This document shows positions 15,430-22,340 of a stretch of 34,637 nt of DNA, piece after piece. The notes beneath the pieces are model-generated. The model saw only the letters and a list, made by a program, of their open reading frames with translations. It ran no database searches and was not told the origin of the DNA. A program made the translations under genes and the position numbers. Origin of the DNA: Tidjanibacter sp. (GTDB taxonomy: Bacteria; Bacteroidota; Bacteroidia; Bacteroidales; Rikenellaceae); assembly GCA_017521965.1 (NCBI GenBank), contig JAFXAY010000059.1:1-34637 (forward strand), read 5' to 3'. How positions within the stretch are numbered: position 1 is the stretch's first letter; each line of letters begins with the position of its first letter.

Positions 15430-17109
15430 ATGAAACCTATTTTTAAAACTACACTTCTTGCAGCAGTGCTGACCCTCGTGGCTCAAAGTATTGTTGCTCA
15501 GCAGGGAGGTATGGGCGCACCTGCCAATCCCGAAAATGTGATCTACACCGAGCGTTCGTTCGATATGGCGCAGGAGTATGGGCGTTCGCTCAACTTCGCT
15601 CCCACATTTTTCATCTATCCCGACTCGAAACTTACCGAGGAGGGAGCAAAGGCTCTTGTGGCTGAGATGGAGATGGCCGACGTATTGAAAGAGCACAACG
15701 TGTCGCTCTTTGTGCTCAACCCCGTGGGCGATAAATATGACAACAAGGCCGACTTCGACGCCTTTGTCGAGATGTTCAACCGTGCCCGCTCGGGTAACTT
15801 GAAGGTTATCGGCATTGGCGCAGGTGCTACATTTGTAAACTCGGCTCTCGCTATGGGCGACGCTGCCAGCCATATTGCAGGTATTGTCACCATTGGCGGT
15901 AAGCAGGCTAAGGCTCCCGCCGAGTCGTATGGCGTGCCCGCCTACGTGGCAGGTAAGGGCGCTGCGAAGGTCGCCAAGAGCTATATCGCTATCAACAAGG
16001 CTGTAAGCGAAGGTGAAATCTATGCCAATCCCGAAGAGCCCCTGCTGCGAGTGGTGGTAAATGAGAATGCCGATGCCTCGCTGGCCGAGATTTTCGACGA
16101 TGCGTGGGTGAAGGTGCTCCGCCGCAACTTCCGCTTCAATAACTACAAGCACACCCAATATGAGGGTGCACGCTTCGGTCAGTATGGTGCATACGAGTTG
16201 GAGCCATATCTCATTCACGAGGACTTGGGTATCACCCGCAACGTTGTCATCACCGAGCAGCGTAGCGGTCTGCCTTGGTTGTGGTACGAGTATTGGCCCG
16301 AGGGGTTGCAGGAGAGCGCAGCCGAGAAGAGTGTGCCGGTGATGGTGCTGCTCCACGGTAATACCAACGACCCGCGTACTCAGGCCGAAACATCGGGCTT
16401 TATCCAACTTGCCGCTAAGGAGCGTTTCTTTGTGGTGGAGATGGAGTGGCAGGGTAGCCGCAACTATGGCGCTATGGGCCACGATGGCGTGGAGCAGGTG
16501 CTCTATCAGCTCTTTGCCAAGTATCCCCAGCTCGACCCGTCGAGAGTCTATGCCGAGGGTCTTTCGGCCGGCTCGATGACTGCAAGTGTGCTCGGTATTC
16601 GCAAGTCGCACGTCTTTACCGCTGTGGGTGGCCACTCGGGTGGTGTGATGGGTGGCTCGGGTGCCTTCTCCAACTACACCTCGCTTTGGGCCGAGGCCTC
16701 GCAGAAGAGTGGGGCGGTGGAGATGCCCTACTGCTCGGTGCTCGGTACTGCCGACAATGTGGTCCCCTTTATCACTCCCGAACGCTACAAGGGTAATGGC
16801 TACCTGAATGCTTGGAACATCTACCAAAAGATGAACGGTATGCCTGTTATCACCGACTTGGATTTCAGTGTTGACCCCGTCTTTGGCTTTGAGTTGCAGG
16901 ACCGCAAGCAGATTGTTACCAACAAGGGTGGTGGTCTGGTTGTTGAGATGGGTACTCAGTATAAAGGCGATGTGCCTATGATTCAGATTATTGCGGTGAT
17001 GGACTATGGCCATTGGAACTTTATGCCTACTGCACAGATGATGTGGGACTTCTACAAGCAGTTCTCGCGTGACCCCGAAACCAAGAAACTTATCTACCAC
17101 GGTAAGTAA
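15430..17109 (+). CDS. Secreted two-domain alpha/beta hydrolase (PHB depolymerase/esterase-like)
   Basis: 559 residues with a signal peptide (1-23, ending IVAQ). The C-terminal domain (about 270-559) is a complete alpha/beta hydrolase: LLHGNTND oxyanion region, GLSAGS nucleophile (S379), GTADN acid (D442) and YGHWN histidine (H528). The N-terminal region (about 35-200) also looks like a hydrolase fold (FFIYPDSKL, LFVLNPVGD, GIGAGATFV, GIVTIGG) but its nucleophile elbow reads GAGATF, so it seems a degenerate, non-catalytic copy. The family acts on polyester or carbohydrate-linked acyl esters; the substrate cannot be deduced. No terminator is visible after it. The ATG at 15430 follows the -7 box and precedes a textbook signal sequence. 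Confidence 0.87.
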   Translation: MKPIFKTTLLAAVLTLVAQSIVAQQGGMGAPANPENVIYTERSFDMAQEYGRSLNFAPTFFIYPDSKLTEEGAKALVAEMEMADVLKEHNVSLFVLNPVGDKYDNKADFDAFVEMFNRARSGNLKVIGIGAGATFVNSALAMGDAASHIAGIVTIGGKQAKAPAESYGVPAYVAGKGAAKVAKSYIAINKAVSEGEIYANPEEPLLRVVVNENADASLAEIFDDAWVKVLRRNFRFNNYKHTQYEGARFGQYGAYELEPYLIHEDLGITRNVVITEQRSGLPWLWYEYWPEGLQESAAEKSVPVMVLLHGNTNDPRTQAETSGFIQLAAKERFFVVEMEWQGSRNYGAMGHDGVEQVLYQLFAKYPQLDPSRVYAEGLSAGSMTASVLGIRKSHVFTAVGGHSGGVMGGSGAFSNYTSLWAEASQKSGAVEMPYCSVLGTADNVVPFITPERYKGNGYLNAWNIYQKMNGMPVITDLDFSVDPVFGFELQDRKQIVTNKGGGLVVEMGTQYKGDVPMIQIIAVMDYGHWNFMPTAQMMWDFYKQFSRDPETKKLIYHGK

Positions 17110-17151
17110 CCCATAATTAGCGAAATGTCGGGGTGCAGACAACGGTATCGA

Positions 17152-17184
17152 AATAAGTGATAGCACTATAAGAATAAGTGATAG
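17152..17184 (+). promoter_or_regulatory. Direct repeat AATAAGTGATAG x2, possible activator site for rubredoxin
   Basis: The identical 12-mer occurs at 17152-17163 and 17173-17184, 21 bp apart start to start (two helical turns, so on the same DNA face). The pair ends 30 bp before the rubredoxin -7 box, just upstream of the -33 position. Confidence 0.45.
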
Positions 17185-17214
17185 ATTTTCTATTTCAGTT
17201 TAGAAAAATCTTAT

Positions 17215-17222
17215 TACATTTG
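17215..17222 (+). promoter_or_regulatory. -7 box for rubredoxin
   Basis: TACATTTG fits TAnnTTTG; predicted start near 17229, leader about 32 nt. Confidence 0.5.
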
Positions 17223-17260
17223 CACTGTAAACAAATAATTAATAACGCTTAAACTTTTAT

Positions 17261-17425
17261 ATGACTATGGATAAATTTGTTTGTGGACCTTGTGGCTGGG
17301 AGTACGATCCCGCAGTAGGTGACCCCGATAATGGTATTGCTCCCGGAACTCCCTTCGAGGATCTCCCCGAAGATTGGACTTGCCCCCTCTGTGGCGTAGG
17401 CAAAGAGGAGTTCGAAAAGGCGTAA
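17261..17425 (+). CDS. Rubredoxin
   Basis: 54-residue (or 52 from the second ATG at 17267) one-iron electron carrier. Both cysteine knuckles are present: [12 protein letters not shown] and [13 protein letters not shown] (CxxCG and CPLCG), together with the aromatic core residues Y, F and W and the conserved DLPEDW. The first knuckle is CGPCGW, where most rubredoxins have CxxCGY. It probably passes electrons to the FprA flavodiiron protein or to peroxide-detoxifying rubrerythrins. It has its own promoter and a strong terminator, and thus is a single-gene unit; direct repeats upstream suggest regulation. Confidence 0.96.
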   Translation: MTMDKFVCGPCGWEYDPAVGDPDNGIAPGTPFEDLPEDWTCPLCGVGKEEFEKA

Positions 17426-17450
17426 TCACCAAACGCTTAGTGCTTAAAGA

Positions 17451-17491
17451 GAGTACGCTACCCTCGATTTCGGTGGGTAGCGTACTCTTTT
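17451..17491 (+). terminator. Rubredoxin terminator
   Basis: 13-bp perfect stem (17451-17463 with 17475-17487), 11-nt loop, then a T run. Confidence 0.85.
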
Positions 17492-17570
17492 CGTGCCTGA
17501 GCGTGCATCTTTTGTGCTATCCTATTGTAAAAAGAGTCTTTGAAAGTATAGGAAAAAGTCGGATTTCTTG

Positions 17571-17578
17571 TAACTTTG
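17571..17578 (+). promoter_or_regulatory. -7 box for the small membrane protein gene
   Basis: TAACTTTG; predicted start near 17585, only about 10-19 nt before the two candidate ATGs (17595, 17604). Confidence 0.45.
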
Positions 17579-17594
17579 CGCATAGCAACTGATT

Positions 17595-17990
17595 ATGTTG
17601 ACTATGAAAAGTAAGTATCACTATCTGACTGCTGCGCTGATTTGGGCGACTCCGGGGCTGATTATCACCACCAAAGGTCTATTGGCCTATTCGCAAATTC
17701 TACCCTCCGATAAATGGCTGCTGGCTATTACGCTCGGTGTGCTTGTGATGTTCTACATGGTTTTCCGAAAGGTTGTCGGCAAATACTCTGCCCATATCGA
17801 TAGCCTGCCAGAATCGAGCCCCATTTGGCGTACCTTTCCCGTAAAAGGCTGGCTGCTAATGCTTTTTATGTTCGGACTCGGTATGACTATGAAGTTAATC
17901 GGTGCGCCCGTCGAGTTTATTGCCTCGTTCTACTCGGGCTTGGGGCCTATGCTCTTCTGGGCAGCCCTCCGCTTTCTGCAAAGAGTCTGA
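17595..17990 (+). CDS. Small integral membrane protein, unknown function
   Basis: 131 residues (128 if the ATG at 17604 is used, which starts MKSKYHY). Predicted membrane segments: about 12-28 (ALIWATPGLIITTKGLL), 42-57 (LAITLGVLVMFYMVF), 86-102 (WLLMLFMFGLGMTMKLI) and a final short one near 118-128. Two connecting loops are basic. I do not recognise a named family; the compact form with repeated P-G-L-I / G-M-T-M-K motifs is common among uncharacterised Bacteroidales membrane proteins. It ends 4 bp before the stop of the convergent GNAT gene, so no terminator separates them. Confidence 0.8.
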   Translation: MLTMKSKYHYLTAALIWATPGLIITTKGLLAYSQILPSDKWLLAITLGVLVMFYMVFRKVVGKYSAHIDSLPESSPIWRTFPVKGWLLMLFMFGLGMTMKLIGAPVEFIASFYSGLGPMLFWAALRFLQRV

Positions 17991-17994
17991 GTGA

Positions 17995-18444
17995 TTAAGG
18001 CTCTACTGCGGCCTCGTACATCAGGTAGTGACACTCCTCCATACCTACGCGCTGATATGCGCGCTGGGCGGTGGTGTTACCCTTATCGACGTAGAGCCTC
18101 ACCTGCGCCACGCCACTCGCAGCGGCCATCTGCTGCACTGCGGCATACATCGCGCGGAACACTCCTCGCCCACGCCACTCGGGGACCACATAGACGCTCT
18201 GAATCCACCAATACCAACGGTTGTTCCAGTCGCTCCACTCGCGTGTGAGCATCAGACTCCCGATGGCCTCCGTGCCCTCTTTGGCTACAATGTAGCTCCC
18301 TTTGGCCGGATCCTCCATCGCCGCAGCTACTCCGCTACGCACCACCTCAGGGTCGAGCACCGTCCCCTCCGACTCGCGCGCCATTGCCACCTGAAACCCC
18401 GCAATCGCCTCAATATCGGCTCTACTGCCTGTCGAAATGTTCAT
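17995..18444 (-). CDS. GNAT family N-acetyltransferase
   Basis: 149 residues. The acetyl-CoA loop is clear (VYVVPEWRGRGVFRAMYAAV, Q/R-x-x-G-x-G form), followed by the strand/helix with RLYVDKGNTTAQRAYQRVGM, the standard GNAT motif B. The central strands hold tryptophans (WSDWNNRWYWW), which may line an acceptor pocket. The ATG at 18444 is chosen since a -7-like TATCTTTA lies just upstream. Convergent with the membrane protein gene, with 4 bp between stops. Confidence 0.87.
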   Translation of the reverse strand: MNISTGSRADIEAIAGFQVAMARESEGTVLDPEVVRSGVAAAMEDPAKGSYIVAKEGTEAIGSLMLTREWSDWNNRWYWWIQSVYVVPEWRGRGVFRAMYAAVQQMAAASGVAQVRLYVDKGNTTAQRAYQRVGMEECHYLMYEAAVEP

Positions 18445-18511
18445 ACCTACTCTTTTTGTGAGCGTAAAGATAGTCATTTTTCGATGATTACCATCTCCTT
18501 TTATATCTAAT

Positions 18512-18547
18512 AAAAAGGGGCTGTCCTCTCAAAAGATGGACAGCCCC
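18512..18547 (-). terminator. Terminator of the secreted esterase gene
   Basis: 10-bp perfect stem GGGGCTGTCC/GGACAGCCCC (18517-18526 with 18538-18547); the minus-strand transcript runs into a T run complementary to 18512-18516. It lies 22 bp after the stop at 18569. Confidence 0.85.
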
Positions 18548-18568
18548 AATTCTATTGCTTAGATAATA

Positions 18569-19930
18569 CTATCTTCTGCCCTGCTGCTGGGGTGCGGGTG
18601 CGGGAGCGGTGAGAACCTGTGCGTTCATCCACTCGAAGAGGTTAGCGTGACCCTGAGGAGCAACGGTACCACCACCGTTGTTGTTGGGCTTAACATCGCC
18701 CTCGCTCTGCTCCTGCGACATAGTCACTGCATCGTTGAATACGTAGCACCACGAGAAGTGACCCATAATGCGCTGACCGGGGGTATCCATACCTACTACA
18801 TTCTCGAACATCGACATCCAAACGTTCTTTGCACCAGCCTTTACCAGACGCTGGAAGGTGGGGATACAGTGAGTCTTAGGATCTACGGTAGTGTCGTCGT
18901 ACGACTGAACAAACCAGATGTTCTCCTCAGCCAGCAACTTGATATCGTTGTCCGAGATGTTGGCGTCGAGGTAAGCCTGGCAGGTAGGATATGCTGCTGT
19001 AAAGTAACGGGGGTTGCGGATAAGCATATGCATAGTCATATAACCACCGTTCGAGCAACCACCGAGGTAGATACGGTTGGGGTCAACGTCGGGATGCTCA
19101 GCAACATACTCGTCGATGCACGATTTGAGCACGTCGGCATAGAGCGAAGGATACTCACCGTGGCCAAAGCCCTTCGAGGTGCCCATCCACATAGTGGGGC
19201 ACTGGATCGAGAGAACGTAAGCACCGCCTGCGCCACCCTCGGTGGTGAAGTGCGACTGAATCTCGGGACGGATAAGACCTACAACCTCGTTGCCAAGCAG
19301 GGTGATCGATACGTCGAGGCCACCCTCGCCACCACCGTGCAACCAGATTACCAGAGGATTGGCAACACCGTCACCTTTGAGCGACCAGGGCTCGTAAGCT
19401 GCATAGGTGAGGGTAACGTCGCCGGGCTGACCGGTATATTTGCCGGTGAAGGTGCCCTTGTTGAAGTAGTCGGCCTCCGATACGAAGTCGGTGAGAGCCT
19501 TGTCGGTCGAGCACTCGATAGCAGTGTATTTCTGCTTGCCTACTTTCAGGGTCTTACCCTCTTTCAGACCAACGGTTACGGTGTACTGCTCTCTCCATAC
19601 GTCGCCAGCCTTCGACAGACCCAAGCCACGACCATTTGCCTTCTCCAAACCGAGTGCGAGATACTCACCTTCGGGGTTGAAAGCACCTCTCGAATCCGAG
19701 GGATAAACGGTCTTTACGGTGCGCTCGGTACCGTTGGTGTTGACTGTCAGGATAGCGGGATCGATGTTGTCAAGCTTGATTTCGGGCTTTACAACCACGA
19801 GGTTAACTGCGGTAGATGCCTCGTAAGTGGTAACACCTACAACTTGGGGCTCCATTTTCAGAGTCTGGGCGCTTGCTGTCGCTACCAAGGTCATTGCCAA
19901 AGCAGCGAGAATAGTTTTAAGACTTTTCAT
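18569..19930 (-). CDS. Secreted alpha/beta hydrolase (prolyl oligopeptidase/esterase-like)
   Basis: 453 residues with a signal peptide (1-21, ending TASAQ). Residues 25-170 form a beta-rich N-terminal domain; the hydrolase domain runs from about 175. Catalytic features: LHGGGEGG oxyanion region (198-204), nucleophile elbow GGCSNGG (S293), acid in SYDDTT (D345/D346) and histidine GHFSW (H391). The C-terminus is Q/P/A-rich (APAPQQQGRR), a short extension with no clear role. Related to the secreted esterases with a PHB-depolymerase-type fold; substrate unknown. Own promoter (19967-19974) and terminator, so a single-gene unit. Confidence 0.87.
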   Translation of the reverse strand: MKSLKTILAALAMTLVATASAQTLKMEPQVVGVTTYEASTAVNLVVVKPEIKLDNIDPAILTVNTNGTERTVKTVYPSDSRGAFNPEGEYLALGLEKANGRGLGLSKAGDVWREQYTVTVGLKEGKTLKVGKQKYTAIECSTDKALTDFVSEADYFNKGTFTGKYTGQPGDVTLTYAAYEPWSLKGDGVANPLVIWLHGGGEGGLDVSITLLGNEVVGLIRPEIQSHFTTEGGAGGAYVLSIQCPTMWMGTSKGFGHGEYPSLYADVLKSCIDEYVAEHPDVDPNRIYLGGCSNGGYMTMHMLIRNPRYFTAAYPTCQAYLDANISDNDIKLLAEENIWFVQSYDDTTVDPKTHCIPTFQRLVKAGAKNVWMSMFENVVGMDTPGQRIMGHFSWCYVFNDAVTMSQEQSEGDVKPNNNGGGTVAPQGHANLFEWMNAQVLTAPAPAPQQQGRR

Positions 19931-19966
19931 AATTGTTAGTGATTAAAGTGTTTGTTAATTCAATCC

Positions 19967-19974
19967 CAAAAGTA
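19967..19974 (-). promoter_or_regulatory. -7 box for the 18569-19930 gene
   Basis: TACTTTTG on the minus strand fits TAnnTTTG; predicted start near 19960, leader about 30 nt. Confidence 0.45.
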
Positions 19975-20125
19975 ACTCATTTTACTGATAAAACCTATAA
20001 TTATAGTACAAAAGTGTCCCAATGCGGTACAATTTCCCAATACCCAAACCCGAACTATCTACTGACAATGTAGCGTATGATGATAAAAAGTTAAACATAG
20101 TAATACTTCATTGACCTATTTTCGT

Positions 20126-20133
20126 TATTTTTG
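20126..20133 (+). promoter_or_regulatory. -7 box for the kinase-like pair
   Basis: TATTTTTG; predicted start near 20140. The in-frame TTG at 20131 lies inside this box, so translation should start at the ATG at 20161. Confidence 0.45.
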
Positions 20134-20160
20134 TATGACAAACCAAATAACTATTTTAGT

Positions 20161-21063
20161 ATGCCCCGTCGAACAAGTTTGCTCGATATATATGAAGCAT
20201 TGGAGGTGCCGGAGCGTTCTTTTCGCACGCTTAAAAGAATTAGACTCAAAAGAGATCTACACGGTCAACTCTTTACATACACTACAAATAGTGCGCTGAT
20301 CGTAAAAGCGGATATCGATGGCGAGTTTTGTAGCGTTAAGTGCTATGTCAAACCAAGCCATAATCTGCCATTAGTGCTGGGAGATGTGGCGGTTGCCTCG
20401 TCGTCACTATTGCTCCCCGCCAAGTATTATCCCCGCGAACTCACCCTCCTCACTGCTGATGGTTGTCCAGCCGATGGCCACGATGTGCTGATTACTCCGT
20501 GGGCGGCGGGCGAGTCGCTCAATGATGAGGTGCGCCTGGCTATCCGTGCTCACGATGGTGCCGCTCTCGCACGCCTTGCAACGCTCTTCGACAGATTTGC
20601 ACTTGCCCTGCTCGATGCTCCATTTGCTCACGGTGATTTGAAACTCGACAATATGGTCATCACAGCCGATGGTGAACTGAAACTAATCGACTTTGATGCA
20701 ATGTGGACTCCTCGGCTCACCACTTGCGAGGAGTTGGGTACAACAGGCTATCGCCACCCATTGCGCACTGCCGACCACTTTGGCCCTCATATCGACGACT
20801 ACCCGATTGCCTTGATATCCGTAGTGCTCCACGCTCTGGCTGCCAATCCCGACCTGGCAACCGAATATGAGCCACTGCCCTTTGACAGTGGTGTGTCCTA
20901 TAAGCCCTCCGCTGCTTTCGATGCGGCTGTTGCCCGCTTCCGCGCCGAGGAAAATGTGGCTCTTGTTGCGCTGTCTGAGGTGTTGAAGGGGGAGTCACCG
21001 ATTATCCCAAACATTAGAGAACTGATTGCCGAACTTGTTAATAGCCCGATAGATGCGTCGTAA
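20161..21063 (+). CDS. Hanks-type protein kinase-like protein
   Basis: 300 residues, no signal peptide or membrane segment. The catalytic loop HGDLKLDN (H157, D159, N164) is followed 18 residues after D159 by the metal-binding triplet D177-F-D (a DFG variant) and then GTTGYRHP, resembling the GTxxYxxP activation segment of eukaryotic-like kinases. K60 in SVKCYVK may be the ATP-binding lysine. A clear glycine-rich loop is not visible, so the N-lobe is divergent; a small-molecule kinase of the Kdo/RIO type is an alternative. Its last 11 bp overlap the next gene, which encodes a degenerate paralogue, so the two are probably translated together. Target unknown. Confidence 0.75.
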   Translation: MPRRTSLLDIYEALEVPERSFRTLKRIRLKRDLHGQLFTYTTNSALIVKADIDGEFCSVKCYVKPSHNLPLVLGDVAVASSSLLLPAKYYPRELTLLTADGCPADGHDVLITPWAAGESLNDEVRLAIRAHDGAALARLATLFDRFALALLDAPFAHGDLKLDNMVITADGELKLIDFDAMWTPRLTTCEELGTTGYRHPLRTADHFGPHIDDYPIALISVVLHALAANPDLATEYEPLPFDSGVSYKPSAAFDAAVARFRAEENVALVALSEVLKGESPIIPNIRELIAELVNSPIDAS

Positions 21064-21949
21064 ACAGACATTGCTCAATCTGCTGGATAATGTGGAACAT
21101 AATCCCGATATGTTCCGGAGCCTGCGCAGGGTTGTTCCACTGCGTGGTGCCGATGGTGCGTTGCGCCTCGATAGCCATAACCGCTACTACCGTTTGGCAG
21201 TTACTATCGACAATGAGCCCTTTTCGCTATACTTCCCGTTCAATTGGTTCGATGAAGAACATATGGAGATGGTAGCGCGGTGTCGTGCCACACGCACCAT
21301 TGGCTCGGGGTTGCTCGCTAAGGCCGATTTTCTGCCCGACGAACTGCGCGTTGAGGACTCTGATGGCTGCTTGGCGAGAGTTGATGTGGTTATTGAAAAT
21401 GGCAACCACTCGCTCCGCGACGAGGTTACCGAGTGCGCCCGCAAGGGTAGGGTGGCTGAGATTAGAGGATGGCTGAAACGTTTGGCCGAGTTCGCCGCTC
21501 GGATTGTCGATAGCGACGTGAAAGCAACACTCCCCTCGGCTGATAATATCGCGATTGACCCCTACGGAAAACTGCACCTGAGAGCATATCCGTTCTATGG
21601 CAAAGCGTCGATGAACAGCTGCTATAAGACACTACTCTCGTCAGCGCTGGCAATTTATCTGCTTAGCTCATCACCTGTGGCGATGCTCCACCTGAGCCCA
21701 CGACTGCTGCTCCCACCACAACTCCTCACGCCCCTCTCCGAGCGCCTCGACAGACGTATCCCCGCACAACGCCGCGTGGCCGACATCGCCGATGCCCTGT
21801 TCGCCGACGAACTCACCGCCACTGCTCTCCTCTCGCACCTCTACCTGCTCACAATCCTCCCCTTCGAGAAGAGCGTGGGCCTTCCCCTGAGCGACCACCT
21901 CGACCCCTCCACTCTCTCCGGCTACGAAACCTACCTGCTGGAAATGTAG
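21053..21949 (+). CDS. Pseudokinase paralogue of the upstream kinase-like protein
   Basis: 298 residues. It aligns by eye to the upstream protein through most of its length: LLNLLDNVEHNPDMFRSLRRV against LLDIYEALEVPERSFRTLKRI; NHSLRDEV against ESLNDEV; a shared helix RLAEFAARIVD / LFDRFALALLD; and SADNIAIDPYGKLHL against KLDNMVITADGELKL. The catalytic HGD is replaced by ATL and DFD by AYP, while the metal-binding Asn of the loop is kept. It should therefore be catalytically dead and may act as a regulator or scaffold. Its start overlaps the kinase gene by 11 bp (ATGCGTCGTAA overlap), indicating translational coupling. No family name is known to me. Confidence 0.75.
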   Translation: MRRKQTLLNLLDNVEHNPDMFRSLRRVVPLRGADGALRLDSHNRYYRLAVTIDNEPFSLYFPFNWFDEEHMEMVARCRATRTIGSGLLAKADFLPDELRVEDSDGCLARVDVVIENGNHSLRDEVTECARKGRVAEIRGWLKRLAEFAARIVDSDVKATLPSADNIAIDPYGKLHLRAYPFYGKASMNSCYKTLLSSALAIYLLSSSPVAMLHLSPRLLLPPQLLTPLSERLDRRIPAQRRVADIADALFADELTATALLSHLYLLTILPFEKSVGLPLSDHLDPSTLSGYETYLLEM

Positions 21950-21988
21950 AGGTTAGCTTTGATAATTCAGCCCACCAAACACAAGAAA

Positions 21989-22016
21989 TATGGACTACCT
22001 TGGCAGATAGTCCATA
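21989..22016 (-). terminator. Hairpin with T-rich tail on the minus strand
   Basis: TATGGACTA / TAGTCCATA stem (9 bp) with a 10-nt loop; on the minus strand it is followed by TTTCTTGTG. It could end a transcript starting at the 22282-22315 promoter, and it also lies after the pseudokinase gene. The rest of 21950-22340 is AT-rich with no supported gene. Confidence 0.5.
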
Positions 22017-22281
22017 ACACCAATGGAGCGGGAATAATTATTTTCCGATGCAACACATTTACACTATTGATTGAAAGCGTTTTAGCCTTTTAATCGGTAC
22101 AACTCGCATTTTTACAATGACACGGAAAATACTCACAAATTCATCGTGCTGAAAATCAACGATTTCGACATACGTGTTGTACCGCGCTTTTCAAGCTCAT
22201 TTTCAAGTTTCGGTAGATACCAAATTGAAGTGATTAGTATCCAGCCTCTTACCGCATTTGCGTTCCAAATGATTTCTAATG

Positions 22282-22315
22282 CAAATATACGATTTTTCTT
22301 GCGTATTATTGTCAA
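22282..22315 (-). promoter_or_regulatory. Complete promoter at the left edge of the LRR-primase gene
   Basis: On the minus strand TTG (22315-22313), 23 bp spacer, then TATATTTG (22289-22282): a full Bacteroidetes -33/-7 promoter. It directs transcription into 22275-21985, where no complete gene is found, only an open frame without a good start that ends near 22133. It is related in sequence to the promoter of the LRR-primase gene (shared 12-mer TTGCGTATTATT). Confidence 0.55.
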
Positions 22316-22340
22316 TGAAATGCATTGAGATAACATATTA

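Noticed and set aside
15415..17166. 583-codon minus-strand frame across the esterase at 15430
   Set aside because: Antisense shadow; the opposite strand has signal peptide and catalytic triad.
18647..19939. 430-codon plus-strand frame across the secreted esterase at 18569
   Set aside because: Antisense shadow of a gene with complete motifs.
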